Below, piece after piece: positions 56,466 to 64,000 of a DNA stretch of 64,000 nt. Source of the DNA: Mayfieldus sp963781495 (lineage in GTDB: Bacteria > Actinomycetota > Thermoleophilia > Solirubrobacterales > 70-9); NCBI GenBank assembly GCA_963781495.1, contig CAWAFX010000002.1, positions 186,001 to 250,000 on the forward strand. Direction: 5' to 3'. Position 1 is the stretch's first letter. Every line of letters starts with the position of its first letter. A program made the translations under genes and the position numbers. The notes under the pieces are model-generated. The model ran no database searches. It was not told the DNA's origin and saw nothing but the letters and a program-made list of their open reading frames with translations.

Positions 56466-58475
56466 ATGCAGCAAGCAGGGCTGAGCGAAGGACGGCTTGC
56501 CACCCTGGCCCAGCTCTGCGACACGGTCGTACCAGCGCTCGAGCGCGAGCCCGATCCCGACGGCTTCTGGGCCCGCCGGGCGACCGACGTCGGCGCCCAC
56601 CTCGCGCTCGCCGAGCTGCTCGCCGCCCTGCCGCCCGCCGACCTCGAGGGGCTCGGCCAGTTGCTCGACGAGCTCGCCGAGGGCGGCTTCGGCGCCGCCT
56701 CGCAGCGCTCGCGCGAGCAGATCCTGCGCAACTTCGCCCTCGCCGGCCCCGAGGTCGCGGCGGGGATCGCGGCGCTGGTCAACGGGGCCCTGTTCATGAC
56801 CTACGGGCTACCGGACCAAAGCGGCCAGAACCCGATGTGGCGCAGCTTCGGCTATCCCGGCCCGATCAGCGCCCCGCCGCAGGAGCCGCGGCCGCTGACG
56901 CCGCTGGTCCCCGAGGGCAGCGAGCTGGCGCTGGAGGCCGACGTCGTGGTGGTCGGCTCCGGGGCCGGCGGCGGGCTGATCGCCGGCACCCTGGCCCAGG
57001 GGGGCCATCGGGTGGTGGTGCTGGAGGCGGGCGGCTACTTCGACCGCGCCGACTTCAACATGCTCGAGCTCTGGGCGTTCCAGAATCTCTACTACCGCGG
57101 TGGGCCGACCCCGACCGCGGACCAGAACGTCAGCATGCAGGCGGGCTCGACGGTCGGCGGCGGCACGACGATCAACTGGACCAACTGCCTCCGCACCCGG
57201 CCCTGGGTGCGCGAGCAGTGGGCGAGCGAGTTCGGGCTCGAGGGCGTCGACGGCCCCGAGTTCGACCGCCATACCGACGCGGTGTTGGAGCGGATCGGCG
57301 CCAACGAGCAGTGCAGCGACTACAACGGCCCGACCCTGCGGATGAAGGAGGGCGCCGACCAGCTCGGCTGGGCCTTCGAGCGGGTGGTCCGCAATGCCGA
57401 TCCCGGCAGCTACTCGCCCGAGGTCGCCGGCTATCAGGGCTTCGGCGACCAGAGCGGCTCCAAGCAGAGCACCGCCCGCACATACCTGCGCGACCTCGCC
57501 GAGGCGGGGGGCGAGATCGTCGCCCGCACTTCGGCCCGGCGGGTCCTGGTCGAGGACGGCCGGGCGGCCGGGGTCGAGGGCGTCTACCTCGACCCCTCCA
57601 GCGGCCAGGCGGCCGCGGTCACCGTCCGGGCGCCGACGGTCGTCGTCGCCTGTGGGGCCCTGGAGTCGCCGGCGCTGCTGCTGCGCTCGGGAATCGGCGG
57701 CCCGGCGGTCGGCCAGAACCTGCACCTGCATCCGTGCACGGCGGTCTTCGGCTACTACGGAGAGGACCAGCGCTCCTGGTGGGGCGCCTGCCATACCGGC
57801 GTCGTAGAGGAGTTCGCGGCGGTCGAGGACGGCTACGGCTTCCTGATCGAGACCGCCCAGTACACGACCGGACTCGGCGCCTCGGCGCTTCCCTTCACCG
57901 GCGCCCGGCAGCACAAGGAGCTGATGCACGAATACGCGCGCGGGGTCTCCTTCATCGGCCTGCTGCGCGACCGCGGCAGCGGCCAGGTGACGATCGACGG
58001 CGAAGGCAACGCGGTCCACTACTACGCGCTGCAGGACGAGCTCGACGTCCGCAACACCCTGCACGCGATCGACGCCCAGGCACGGCTGCACGAGGCCGCC
58101 GGCGCCCAGGAGGTCTACGCGCTGGCCGCGGGCCTGCCGCGCTGGCGCCGCGGCGACGACATCGACGCCTTCGTCTCCCGCGCCCAGCGGATCCCCCTGC
58201 GGGCCGGCGGCCACAGGCTCTTCTCGGCCCACCAGATGAGCAGCTGCCGGATGGGCGGCGACCCCGGGTCGAGCGTCGCCGGCCCCTGGGGAGAGCTTCA
58301 CGACACCCCCGGGGTCTGGATCGGCGACGGCAGCGCGATGCCGACCTCCTCCGGGACCAACCCGATGATCTCGATCATGGCCCTCGCCCACCGCACCGCG
58401 GAGGCGATCGCCGCGACGCTGCCATCATCTTCCCCCGCGGCGGAGCCGGCCGTGACCCCGACAACAAGCAGCTAG
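56466..58475 (+). CDS. GMC family oxidoreductase, long-chain alcohol oxidase-like
   Basis: 669 residues from ATG at 56466 behind TAGGAG. An N-terminal helical region of about 140 residues (LCDTVVPALEREPDPDGFWA) resembles that of fatty alcohol oxidases. The FAD motif is VVVGSGAGGGLIAGTLAQGG, with GSTVGGGTTINWTNCLRTRP as the second GMC signature. The active-site HQMSSCRMGGDPG and the end GDGSAMPTSSGTNPMISIMA match FAO-type enzymes. It would oxidise a hydrophobic alcohol to the aldehyde, which the next gene product can oxidise further. Confidence 0.88.
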   Translation: MQQAGLSEGRLATLAQLCDTVVPALEREPDPDGFWARRATDVGAHLALAELLAALPPADLEGLGQLLDELAEGGFGAASQRSREQILRNFALAGPEVAAGIAALVNGALFMTYGLPDQSGQNPMWRSFGYPGPISAPPQEPRPLTPLVPEGSELALEADVVVVGSGAGGGLIAGTLAQGGHRVVVLEAGGYFDRADFNMLELWAFQNLYYRGGPTPTADQNVSMQAGSTVGGGTTINWTNCLRTRPWVREQWASEFGLEGVDGPEFDRHTDAVLERIGANEQCSDYNGPTLRMKEGADQLGWAFERVVRNADPGSYSPEVAGYQGFGDQSGSKQSTARTYLRDLAEAGGEIVARTSARRVLVEDGRAAGVEGVYLDPSSGQAAAVTVRAPTVVVACGALESPALLLRSGIGGPAVGQNLHLHPCTAVFGYYGEDQRSWWGACHTGVVEEFAAVEDGYGFLIETAQYTTGLGASALPFTGARQHKELMHEYARGVSFIGLLRDRGSGQVTIDGEGNAVHYYALQDELDVRNTLHAIDAQARLHEAAGAQEVYALAAGLPRWRRGDDIDAFVSRAQRIPLRAGGHRLFSAHQMSSCRMGGDPGSSVAGPWGELHDTPGVWIGDGSAMPTSSGTNPMISIMALAHRTAEAIAATLPSSSPAAEPAVTPTTSS

Positions 58476-58483
58476 GAGACCAA

Positions 58484-59920
58484 TTGGCGACCACGACCGA
58501 CCTCGACCTGCGCGACAAGCTCTTCATCGGCGGCCAGTGGGTCGAGCCCAGCGGCGCCGAGCGCATCGAGGTCATCAATCCGACCACCGAGGAGCCGATG
58601 GGATCGATTCCCGAGGGCTCGCCCGAGGACGTCGATCGCGCCGTCGGCGCCGCCCGCGAGGCCTTCGAGGCCTGGAGCCAGACGCCGCGCGAGCGCCGAG
58701 CCGAGCTGCTGGGCGCGATCGCCGCGGCGCTGAACGAGCGCGCCGACGAGATCGCCGCCACCGTCGCGGCCGAGGTCGGGATGCCGCTCAAGCTCTCGCG
58801 CCGGATCCAGGCGGCGCTGCCGATCGCCTCCTTCGGCTCGATGCCGGAGCTGATCGAGCAGGTCGCCTGGGAGGAGGAGGTCGGCAACTCGCTGATCGTG
58901 CGCGAGCCGATCGGCGTCCTCGGCGCGATAACCCCCTGGAACTACCCCCTGCACCAGATCGCGGCCAAGGTCGCCCCGGCGCTGGCGGCCGGATGCACCG
59001 TGGTCCTGAAGCCGAGCGAGGTGGCGCCGCTCAACGCCTTCATCCTCGCCGAGGCGATCGAGGCGGCGGGAGCCCCGGCCGGGGTCTTCAACCTCGTCAC
59101 CGGCACCGGCCCGGTGGTCGGTGAGGCGATCGCCGCCCATCCCGGCGTCGACATCATCTCCTTCACCGGCTCGACCCGGGCCGGGCGCCGGGTCAGCGAG
59201 CTGGCGGCGGAGACGGTGAAGTCGGTGACGATGGAGCTCGGCGGCAAGAGCCCGAACGTGATCCTCGACGACGCCGACCTCGCCAAGGCGGTTCCCGACG
59301 GAATCGCCAAGTGCTTCCTCAACTCGGGCCAGACCTGCAACGCGCTGACCCGGATGCTGGTCCCGGCCGGCATGCTCGAGGAGGCCACGGCGATCGCCGT
59401 CCAGGCGGCCGAGGCCTTCACCCCCGGCGATCCCTTCGACGAGGCGACGCGGCTCGGGCCGCTGGTCTCCGGCGACCAGCTCGAAAGGGTGCGCGGCTAC
59501 ATCGAGAAGGGGATCGAGGAGGGCGCCGAGGTGGCAACCGGCGGCCCCGAGGCCCCCGAGGGGCTGGAGCGCGGCTACTTCGTCCGCCCGACCGTCTTCT
59601 CCGGGGTCGAGAACTCGATGACGATCGCCCAGGAGGAGATCTTCGGCCCGGTGCTGTCGATCATCCCCTACGCCGACGAGGAGGAGGCGGTGCGGATCGC
59701 CAACGACACCCCCTACGGACTCTCCGGGGCGGTCTGGTCGGGCGACGAGGAGCGGGCGGTGCGGGTGGCCCGCCGCATCCGCACCGGCCAGGTCGACATC
59801 AACGGAGGCGTCTTCAATCCGCTGGCGCCTTTCGGCGGCTTCAAGCAGTCCGGGCACGGCCGCGAGCTCGGCCACTTCGCGATCGAGGAGTTCCTGCAGC
59901 CGAAGTCGCTGCAGCTCTAG
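58484..59920 (+). CDS. NAD(P)-dependent aldehyde dehydrogenase
   Basis: 478 residues, TTG start at 58484 supported by TAGGAG five bases upstream and 8 bases after the alcohol oxidase stop. The conserved glutamate is in TMELGGKSPNVILDDADLAK, the catalytic cysteine in NSGQTCNALTRML, and the cofactor region is ITPWNYPLHQIAAKVAPALA. The C-terminal PFGGFKQSGHGRELG is standard. It probably oxidises the aldehyde made by the upstream oxidase to a carboxylic acid. Confidence 0.94.
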   Translation: MATTTDLDLRDKLFIGGQWVEPSGAERIEVINPTTEEPMGSIPEGSPEDVDRAVGAAREAFEAWSQTPRERRAELLGAIAAALNERADEIAATVAAEVGMPLKLSRRIQAALPIASFGSMPELIEQVAWEEEVGNSLIVREPIGVLGAITPWNYPLHQIAAKVAPALAAGCTVVLKPSEVAPLNAFILAEAIEAAGAPAGVFNLVTGTGPVVGEAIAAHPGVDIISFTGSTRAGRRVSELAAETVKSVTMELGGKSPNVILDDADLAKAVPDGIAKCFLNSGQTCNALTRMLVPAGMLEEATAIAVQAAEAFTPGDPFDEATRLGPLVSGDQLERVRGYIEKGIEEGAEVATGGPEAPEGLERGYFVRPTVFSGVENSMTIAQEEIFGPVLSIIPYADEEEAVRIANDTPYGLSGAVWSGDEERAVRVARRIRTGQVDINGGVFNPLAPFGGFKQSGHGRELGHFAIEEFLQPKSLQL

Positions 59921-59934
59921 ACGGTTCCGGGCCG

Positions 59935-61080
59935 ATCGACTTCGGACTGACAGACGAGCAGCGGCTGCTGCGCGACACGGTGCGCGACTTCGCGCGCGAG
60001 CAGGTCGCGCCGGCCGCCGAGGAGCTGGACCGGACCAAGGCCTTCCCCTACGAGCTGGTCGCCCAGATGGGGGAGCTGGGCCTGATGGGGATCCCGTTCC
60101 CGGAGTCGTGCGGCGGCGGCGGCGCGGACACCCTCACCTATGCGATGGCGGTCGAGGAGCTGGCGCGGGTCGACTCCTCGGTGGCGATCACGATGGCCGC
60201 CCACACCTCGCTCGGCACGATGCCGATCCACCTCTGGGGCAGCGACGAGCAGCGCGACGAATGGCTGCCGGTCCTCTGCAGCGGCCGGAAGCTGGCGGCC
60301 TTCGGCCTCACCGAGCCCGAGGCGGGCTCGGACGCCGGCAACACCCACACCACCGCGCAGCTCGAGGGTGGCGAGTGGGTGATCAACGGGACCAAGCAGT
60401 TCATCACCAACTCCGGGACCGAGATCTCGGGCTGCGTAACGATCACCGCGGTCACCGACCGTGAGAACGGCCGCAAGGAGATCTCCAACCTGATCGTGCC
60501 CAACGGAACCCCCGGCTACGAGCCCGGCGACCCCTACCGCAAGATGGGCTGGAACGCCTCCGACACCCGCCCGCTCTCCTTCGACGACTGCCGGGTGCCG
60601 GAATCGAACCTGCTCGGCCGCCGCGGCGACGGCTTCAAGCAGTTCCTGCAGATCCTCGACGGCGGCCGGATCGGGGTCGCGGCGATGGGGGTCGGGTTGG
60701 CCCAGGGGGCTCTCGACGAGGCGATCTCCTATGCCAAGGAGCGCCAGGCCTTCGGGCAGCCGATCTCCCGCTTTCAGGCGATCCAGGCGAAGATCGCCGA
60801 CCTCTCGGCCCAGATCGAGGCGGCTCGCCTGCTCACCTATCGCGCCGCGCTCGAGAAGGACAGCGGCGAGCCGTTCACCCTCACCGCCGCCCAGGCGAAG
60901 CTGATCACCGGCCGGCTCGCCGTGCGCGCCACCGAGGAGGCGGTCCAGATCCACGGCGGCTACGGCTACATCGAGGAATACCCGGTCTGCCGCTTCTACC
61001 GCGACGCCAAGATCCTCACGATCGGCGAGGGCACCGACGAGGTGCAGCAGATGGTGATCGCGCGCCAGCTCGGCTGCTGA
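59935..61080 (+). CDS. Acyl-CoA dehydrogenase, apparent ATC start
   Basis: 381 residues if read from ATC at 59935, where relatives have the initiator Met (IDFGLTDEQRLLRDTVRDFA against MDF-L-EEQ). No ATG, GTG or TTG lies in frame between the preceding stop and this point, nor for about 40 codons before. The next GTG would remove 15 conserved residues. FAD/substrate motifs are AFGLTEPEAGSDAGNTHTTA and WVINGTKQFITNSG. The catalytic base is in the GEGTDEVQQMVIAR segment. It oxidises acyl-CoA to enoyl-CoA and passes electrons to ETF, whose genes are at 46611-48380. Confidence 0.9.
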   Translation: MDFGLTDEQRLLRDTVRDFAREQVAPAAEELDRTKAFPYELVAQMGELGLMGIPFPESCGGGGADTLTYAMAVEELARVDSSVAITMAAHTSLGTMPIHLWGSDEQRDEWLPVLCSGRKLAAFGLTEPEAGSDAGNTHTTAQLEGGEWVINGTKQFITNSGTEISGCVTITAVTDRENGRKEISNLIVPNGTPGYEPGDPYRKMGWNASDTRPLSFDDCRVPESNLLGRRGDGFKQFLQILDGGRIGVAAMGVGLAQGALDEAISYAKERQAFGQPISRFQAIQAKIADLSAQIEAARLLTYRAALEKDSGEPFTLTAAQAKLITGRLAVRATEEAVQIHGGYGYIEEYPVCRFYRDAKILTIGEGTDEVQQMVIARQLGC

Positions 61081-61091
61081 AGCCGCCTGAA

Positions 61092-61114
61092 TCCGCGAAT
61101 TGCGGACTGATTTT
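61092..61114 (+). terminator. Weak hairpin terminator after the acyl-CoA dehydrogenase gene
   Basis: TCCGC-GAATT-GCGGA followed by CTGATTTT, 11 bases after the stop. The stem is only 5 bases, but the T-run and position fit the end of the pepA - acyl-CoA dehydrogenase operon. Confidence 0.45.
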
Positions 61115-61189
61115 CGCCGTTGCAGTTGATACGACCGACCGGGCGGGGAGACTTGTGCCGTTCCGGTCAAAGCGGCTACGGAGGTCGGT

Positions 61190-61399
61190 ATGCACGAGGA
61201 GGAGAAGGACGCACGCTGGCAGGAGATCATCGATGCCCGCGTGGATTTCGGCGAAGAGTCCGCCCCCCAGCTGCGGGCAGTGGGATCCAGTGCCCCGCCG
61301 CGGCGCGCATCGAGCAAGTCGGAGCAGTTCAACGAGGCGCTGTCGGGCCTGACCAGCTGGTCGACGGTCGAGAGCTCGCGGCGCCGGATGTCGGCCTGA
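61190..61399 (+). CDS. Small hypothetical protein
   Basis: 69 residues, ATG at 61190 with a good ribosome binding site (ACGGAGGT, 6 bases away). It is charged and serine-rich without membrane helix or known motif (begins HEEEKDARWQEIIDARVDFG). The first 25 residues are acidic and probably helical; the remainder looks disordered. It stands alone between the acyl-CoA dehydrogenase operon and the convergent PRC-barrel gene. I do not recognise a family; it is accepted mainly for the ribosome binding site and isolated position. Confidence 0.5.
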   Translation: MHEEEKDARWQEIIDARVDFGEESAPQLRAVGSSAPPRRASSKSEQFNEALSGLTSWSTVESSRRRMSA

Positions 61400-61400
61400 A

Positions 61401-61817
61401 CTAGCTAGAAACCCCAGCCGGCTTCGAGGTCACGACCTCGGCCGGGCGCTTCGCAATCGCGGCATGGCGGCCGCGGTCGGAGCCGATCAGATAATGGGCG
61501 CAGAGCGCCAGCTCGTCCTCGCGGGTCAGCGGCTGGCCCGAGACGACCCCCGGAGCGGCGCGGATCGTCCTCCGCTCCTGCGCGACCCAGACCCTCCCGG
61601 CTGCGTCCGCGCACTGCGCGTAGGGAACCGCGGTCAGCTTGCCGAAGAGGCCGACCTTGACGACCAGCCAGACCGGCTGCTCGTTGCCGGCGTCGACGTA
61701 GACCGACTGCACGCTTCCCACCCGGGTGCCGCCGGCGTCGTCGACCCGGAAGCCGGCCCAGCCCAGCGCCTGCTCCAGGGGCGGTGGCGCGGCGGCGCCT
61801 GGCTCGCGATCAGCCAT
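61401..61817 (-). CDS. PRC-barrel-like protein
   Basis: 138 residues. The N-terminal half fits a PRC-barrel: GFRVDDAGGTRVGSVQSVYV followed by QPVWLVVKVGLFGKLTAVPY, as in RimM and photosynthetic reaction centre H-like barrels. The C-terminal half contains SGQPLTREDELALCAHYLIG and is not assigned. Such stand-alone barrels are often stress or RNA-linked proteins of unknown role. The start overlaps the meaB stop by 8 bases, so it follows meaB in one transcript. Confidence 0.7.
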   Translation of the reverse strand: MADREPGAAAPPPLEQALGWAGFRVDDAGGTRVGSVQSVYVDAGNEQPVWLVVKVGLFGKLTAVPYAQCADAAGRVWVAQERRTIRAAPGVVSGQPLTREDELALCAHYLIGSDRGRHAAIAKRPAEVVTSKPAGVSS

Positions 61818-62772
61818 CGGCCCTGGCCTCCAGCAGCTCGCCGGCGGCGCTGGCCGGGTCGAGCTCGCGCTTGACGACCCGCTCCAGCAGCTCGGCGACC
61901 TCGGGATCGTCGGCGACCGCGTCGGTCAGCTTGCGCCGCATCCGCGCCGCCGCGATCCCCAGCACCTCGTTGCGAAGGTTGCGGGCCCGGCGCCGCTCCA
62001 GGGTCCCCTCCGACTCGATGTAGGCGCGGTGCTCGTCGATCCGGGCCACCAGCTCGTCGATCCCCTCCCCCTTCGCCGCCTCGGTGCGAAGGATCGGCAC
62101 CTTCCAGCCCTCCCTGTTCTCGGCCAGGGAGAGGACGCCGCGGATCTCGCGCACCATCGTGTCGGTCATCGGGTGATCGGCCTTGTTGACGACGATCAGG
62201 TCGGGGATCTCCATCACCCCGGCCTTCAGCGCCTGGATCGAGTCCCCCGAGCCCGGCATCAGCGCCAGGACGATCGTGTCGGCGTGGTCGACGATGTCGA
62301 TCTCCCCCTGCCCCACCCCGACGGTCTCCAGCAGGACGTCGTCCTTGCCGGCTGCGTCCATCACCAGCGCCGCCTGCAGGGCGTGCTCCGAGAGGCCGCC
62401 GAGGGCGCCGCGCGAGGCCATCGAGCGGATGAACACCCCAGGGTCGAGGAAGTGCTCCGAGAGCCGGATCCGGTCGCCGAGCAGGGCGCCGCGGGTGAAC
62501 GGGCTCGAAGGGTCGATCGAGAGCACCCCGATCTCGCGCTCGGCGGCGCGCAGCTTGGTGACCAGGGCGCCGATGATCGTGCTCTTGCCGACCCCGGGCG
62601 GGCCGGTGAAACCGACGATGCGCGCCCGCCCGGTGCGCGGATAGACCTCGCGCACCAGCTCCCAGCCGGCCGGATCCTCGGACTCGATCAGGGTGATCGC
62701 CCGCGCCAGGGCGCGCTTGTCGCCCTCCAGCAGGCGCTCGGCAAGCGAGGCGGATTTGGCTGCCTCAGCCAT
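61810..62772 (-). CDS. meaB: Methylmalonyl-CoA mutase-associated GTPase MeaB (ArgK family)
   Basis: 320 residues from ATG at 62772. It is a G3E GTPase that gates cofactor loading and protects methylmalonyl-CoA mutase. The P-loop is GFTGPPGVGKSTIIGALV, switch regions are SIDPSSPFTRGALLGDRIRL and ETVGVGQGEIDIVDHADTIV, and the base-recognition motif is IVVNKADHPMTD. It fits the mutase genes at 49195 and 51270, about 9 kb away. It is divergent from an acyltransferase gene with only 30 bases between start codons. Confidence 0.95.
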   Translation of the reverse strand: MAEAAKSASLAERLLEGDKRALARAITLIESEDPAGWELVREVYPRTGRARIVGFTGPPGVGKSTIIGALVTKLRAAEREIGVLSIDPSSPFTRGALLGDRIRLSEHFLDPGVFIRSMASRGALGGLSEHALQAALVMDAAGKDDVLLETVGVGQGEIDIVDHADTIVLALMPGSGDSIQALKAGVMEIPDLIVVNKADHPMTDTMVREIRGVLSLAENREGWKVPILRTEAAKGEGIDELVARIDEHRAYIESEGTLERRRARNLRNEVLGIAAARMRRKLTDAVADDPEVAELLERVVKRELDPASAAGELLEARADG

Positions 62773-62782
62773 CAGCCGGCTG

Positions 62783-62792
62783 AGTCTAGAGT
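62783..62792. promoter_or_regulatory. Overlapping divergent -10 elements between meaB and the acyltransferase gene
   Basis: AGTCTAGAGT contains TAGAGT on the plus strand (62787-62792) and TAGACT on the minus strand (62783-62788). Each ends exactly 10 bases before a start codon (GTG 62803 and ATG 62772). This symmetric layout suggests a bidirectional promoter with very short leaders. Confidence 0.5.
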
Positions 62793-62802
62793 GCGCCTCC
62801 CC

Positions 62803-63423
62803 GTGATCCGCCTCGCCCGCTTTCTGGCCCAGAACCGGATGCTGACGCCGAACTACGGACGGCTCTGGCTCCGCTATCTGCGCCGGCGGCTGTTCACCCA
62901 CGCCGGCTGGCGCTGGCAGACGACGGGCATGGTCTTCTTCGGCCGCCGGCTCGAGCTCCAGGTCGGCCGCAAGGGGCGGATCAGGTTCGGGCGCTTCGTC
63001 TGGATCGGCGACCGGACCAAGATCCGCTGCCACGAGGGCGTGGTCGAGATCGGCGACAAGACCGTGTTCGGGCAGGAGTGCACGATCTCCGCCTACCAGC
63101 GGGTGCGGATCGGCGAGCAGTGCGTGATCGCCGACCGGGCGATGTTCATCGACTTCGACCACGGGGTGGCCGAGGTCGAGCGGCCGATCCGGGTCCAGGG
63201 CATCTACAAGCGCGACACCGTCGTCGGCTCCAACGTCTGGATCGGCTACGGCGCCTGCGTGCTGCGCGGCGTGCGGGTCGGCGACAACTCGGTGATCGGC
63301 ACCAACGCCGTGGTCACCAGGGACGTCCCCGCCAACGCGGTGGTCGGCGGGGTGCCGGCGAAGGTGATCAGGATGCGCGAGGCGCCGAGCGACCTGCGCT
63401 GGCCCGACCCGGTCGAGCCCTAG
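62803..63423 (+). CDS. Left-handed beta-helix acyltransferase (hexapeptide repeat)
   Basis: 206 residues from GTG at 62803; an earlier GTG at 62791 would lie inside the predicted promoter. Hexapeptide repeats start near RFVWIGDRTKIRCHEGVVEI and continue to VVGSNVWIGYGACVLRGVRVG, ending IGTNAVVTRDVPANAVVGGV and PAKVIRM, as in maltose/galactoside O-acetyltransferases. It probably acetylates a sugar or glycolipid. The N-terminus is basic and may touch the membrane. Its stop shares CTAG with the convergent glycosyltransferase gene. Confidence 0.87.
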   Translation: MIRLARFLAQNRMLTPNYGRLWLRYLRRRLFTHAGWRWQTTGMVFFGRRLELQVGRKGRIRFGRFVWIGDRTKIRCHEGVVEIGDKTVFGQECTISAYQRVRIGEQCVIADRAMFIDFDHGVAEVERPIRVQGIYKRDTVVGSNVWIGYGACVLRGVRVGDNSVIGTNAVVTRDVPANAVVGGVPAKVIRMREAPSDLRWPDPVEP

Positions 63424-64000
63424 GCGCGGCTGGTCTCCGCGACCAGGTCCTCGTAGACCGCCGCGGTGCGGCCGGCGACGTCGGCCCAGTCGAAGCGGCG
63501 GATGTGCTCGAGTCCCTCGCTGACCAGGCGCTGGCCGAGCTTCTCGTCGGCGAGCACCCGCACCGCCATCTCGCCCAGGGCCTCGGGGTCGCGGGCGCGG
63601 AAGCGCAGCCCGGCCTCCTCGTGCGGGACCACCTCGCGCAGTCCGCCGGTGTCGGCGACCAGGCAGGGACAGCCCGACGCCATCGCCTCCAGGGCGACGA
63701 GGCCGAAGGGCTCGTAGATCGAGGGCACGACGCAGACGTCGGCGATCGGGTAGAGCGAGTGCAGGACGTCGTCGCCGATCCAGCCGAGGAAGGTGCCGTG
63801 CTCCATCAACCCGAGCTCCGAGGCCTGGCGGCGCAGCTCGGCCTCGTGGGTACCGGATCCGGCGACCAGGAAGCGGGTCCCGGGCAGGCGCTCGACGACC
63901 CGCGGCATCGCCTCCAGCGCCAGCTGGAAGCCCTTCTCGTAGACGAGCCGGCCGACCAGCAGCATCAGCTTCTCGTCCGGCTGGGCGAACTGGAGCCGCA
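63420..64000 (-). CDS. GT4 family glycosyltransferase, C-terminal part (5' end outside window)
   Basis: The reading frame runs off the right edge; about 193 C-terminal residues are visible. The GT-B donor-binding domain shows LMLLVGRLVYEKGFQLALEA, FLVAGSGTHEAELRRQASEL and the E-x7-E motif in PSIYEPFGLVALEAMASGCP. It transfers a hexose from a nucleotide sugar. Donor and acceptor are unknown. With the adjacent acyltransferase it suggests glycolipid or polysaccharide synthesis. Confidence 0.9.
   Translation of the reverse strand, partial: RLQFAQPDEKLMLLVGRLVYEKGFQLALEAMPRVVERLPGTRFLVAGSGTHEAELRRQASELGLMEHGTFLGWIGDDVLHSLYPIADVCVVPSIYEPFGLVALEAMASGCPCLVADTGGLREVVPHEEAGLRFRARDPEALGEMAVRVLADEKLGQRLVSEGLEHIRRFDWADVAGRTAAVYEDLVAETSRA

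Noticed and set aside
62791..62802. Earlier GTG at 62791 as start of the acyltransferase gene
   Set aside because: It falls within the predicted -10 element and leaves no room for transcription start; GTG 62803 fits the symmetric promoter.

Overview
The window is very GC-rich, densely coding DNA from a Gram-positive-type actinobacterium. The gene order rpmE - prfA - prmC - tsaC - glyA - wecA/tagO-like - atpI - atpBEFHAGDC is the classic actinobacterial arrangement. Two secreted proteins start with the motif RPSPAMIVA, which I associate with Thermoleophilia (Solirubrobacterales). I infer that class from this impression and from overall composition; no rRNA is present to confirm it. No gene-free stretch exceeds 300 bases; the longest gaps are about 190 bases (48381-48573 and 9487-9671). 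I see no tRNA, rRNA, CRISPR array or insertion sequence.

Layout. 1-898: end of an ECF sigma factor gene, translationally coupled to an O6-alkylguanine-DNA alkyltransferase. 895-9486 (minus): prfB with its +1 recoding site, UspA, a SnoaL-like protein, secA, an acyl-CoA synthetase, a secreted sugar dehydrogenase and hpf. 9672-13295 (plus): an MMPL transporter and a disulfide oxidoreductase. 13292-34211 (minus): a long run of comF, sugar-nucleotide genes, ahcY, ugd, an LCP ligase, an M20 peptidase, the complete F-type ATP synthase operon, a lipid-carrier sugar-phosphate transferase, a DUF354 protein and glyA. 34250-40712: a small SnoaL-like gene (plus), then tsaC, a GH84 glycosidase, prmC, prfA, DUF1385, rpmE and a TetR regulator (minus). 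40794-44814 (plus): a second ATP synthase c-subunit gene, an alpha/beta hydrolase, a secreted protein and a GGDEF/HD-GYP protein. 44917-54946 (minus): ETF-QO/etfA/etfB, secreted proteins, a two-subunit methylmalonyl-CoA mutase, a HAD hydrolase and a thiolase. 55020-61080 (plus): a frameshifted leucyl aminopeptidase, GMC alcohol oxidase, aldehyde dehydrogenase and acyl-CoA dehydrogenase. 61190-64000: small proteins, MeaB, an acyltransferase and a partial GT4 glycosyltransferase.

How the genes fit together. The right third is a fatty alcohol / fatty acid / propionyl-CoA oxidation neighbourhood: alcohol oxidase, aldehyde dehydrogenase, acyl-CoA dehydrogenase, ETF and ETF-QO for the electrons, thiolase, methylmalonyl-CoA mutase and its GTPase chaperone. 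The middle combines energy conservation with envelope polysaccharide precursor supply. The left and centre hold translation termination (prfA, prfB, prmC), tRNA modification and protein export.

The most unusual item is the TetR - atpE2 - hydrolase module at 40095-41975: a near-duplicate of the c-ring gene of the same genome, placed behind a dedicated regulator and a strong palindromic operator. Other points worth checking are a sigma/alkyltransferase pair that could be an alkylation-sensing switch, a family of stem-loops just after stop codons of minus-strand genes, an ETF-QO lacking one cluster cysteine, an acyl-CoA dehydrogenase with ATC where the start codon should be, and a frameshift in pepA.
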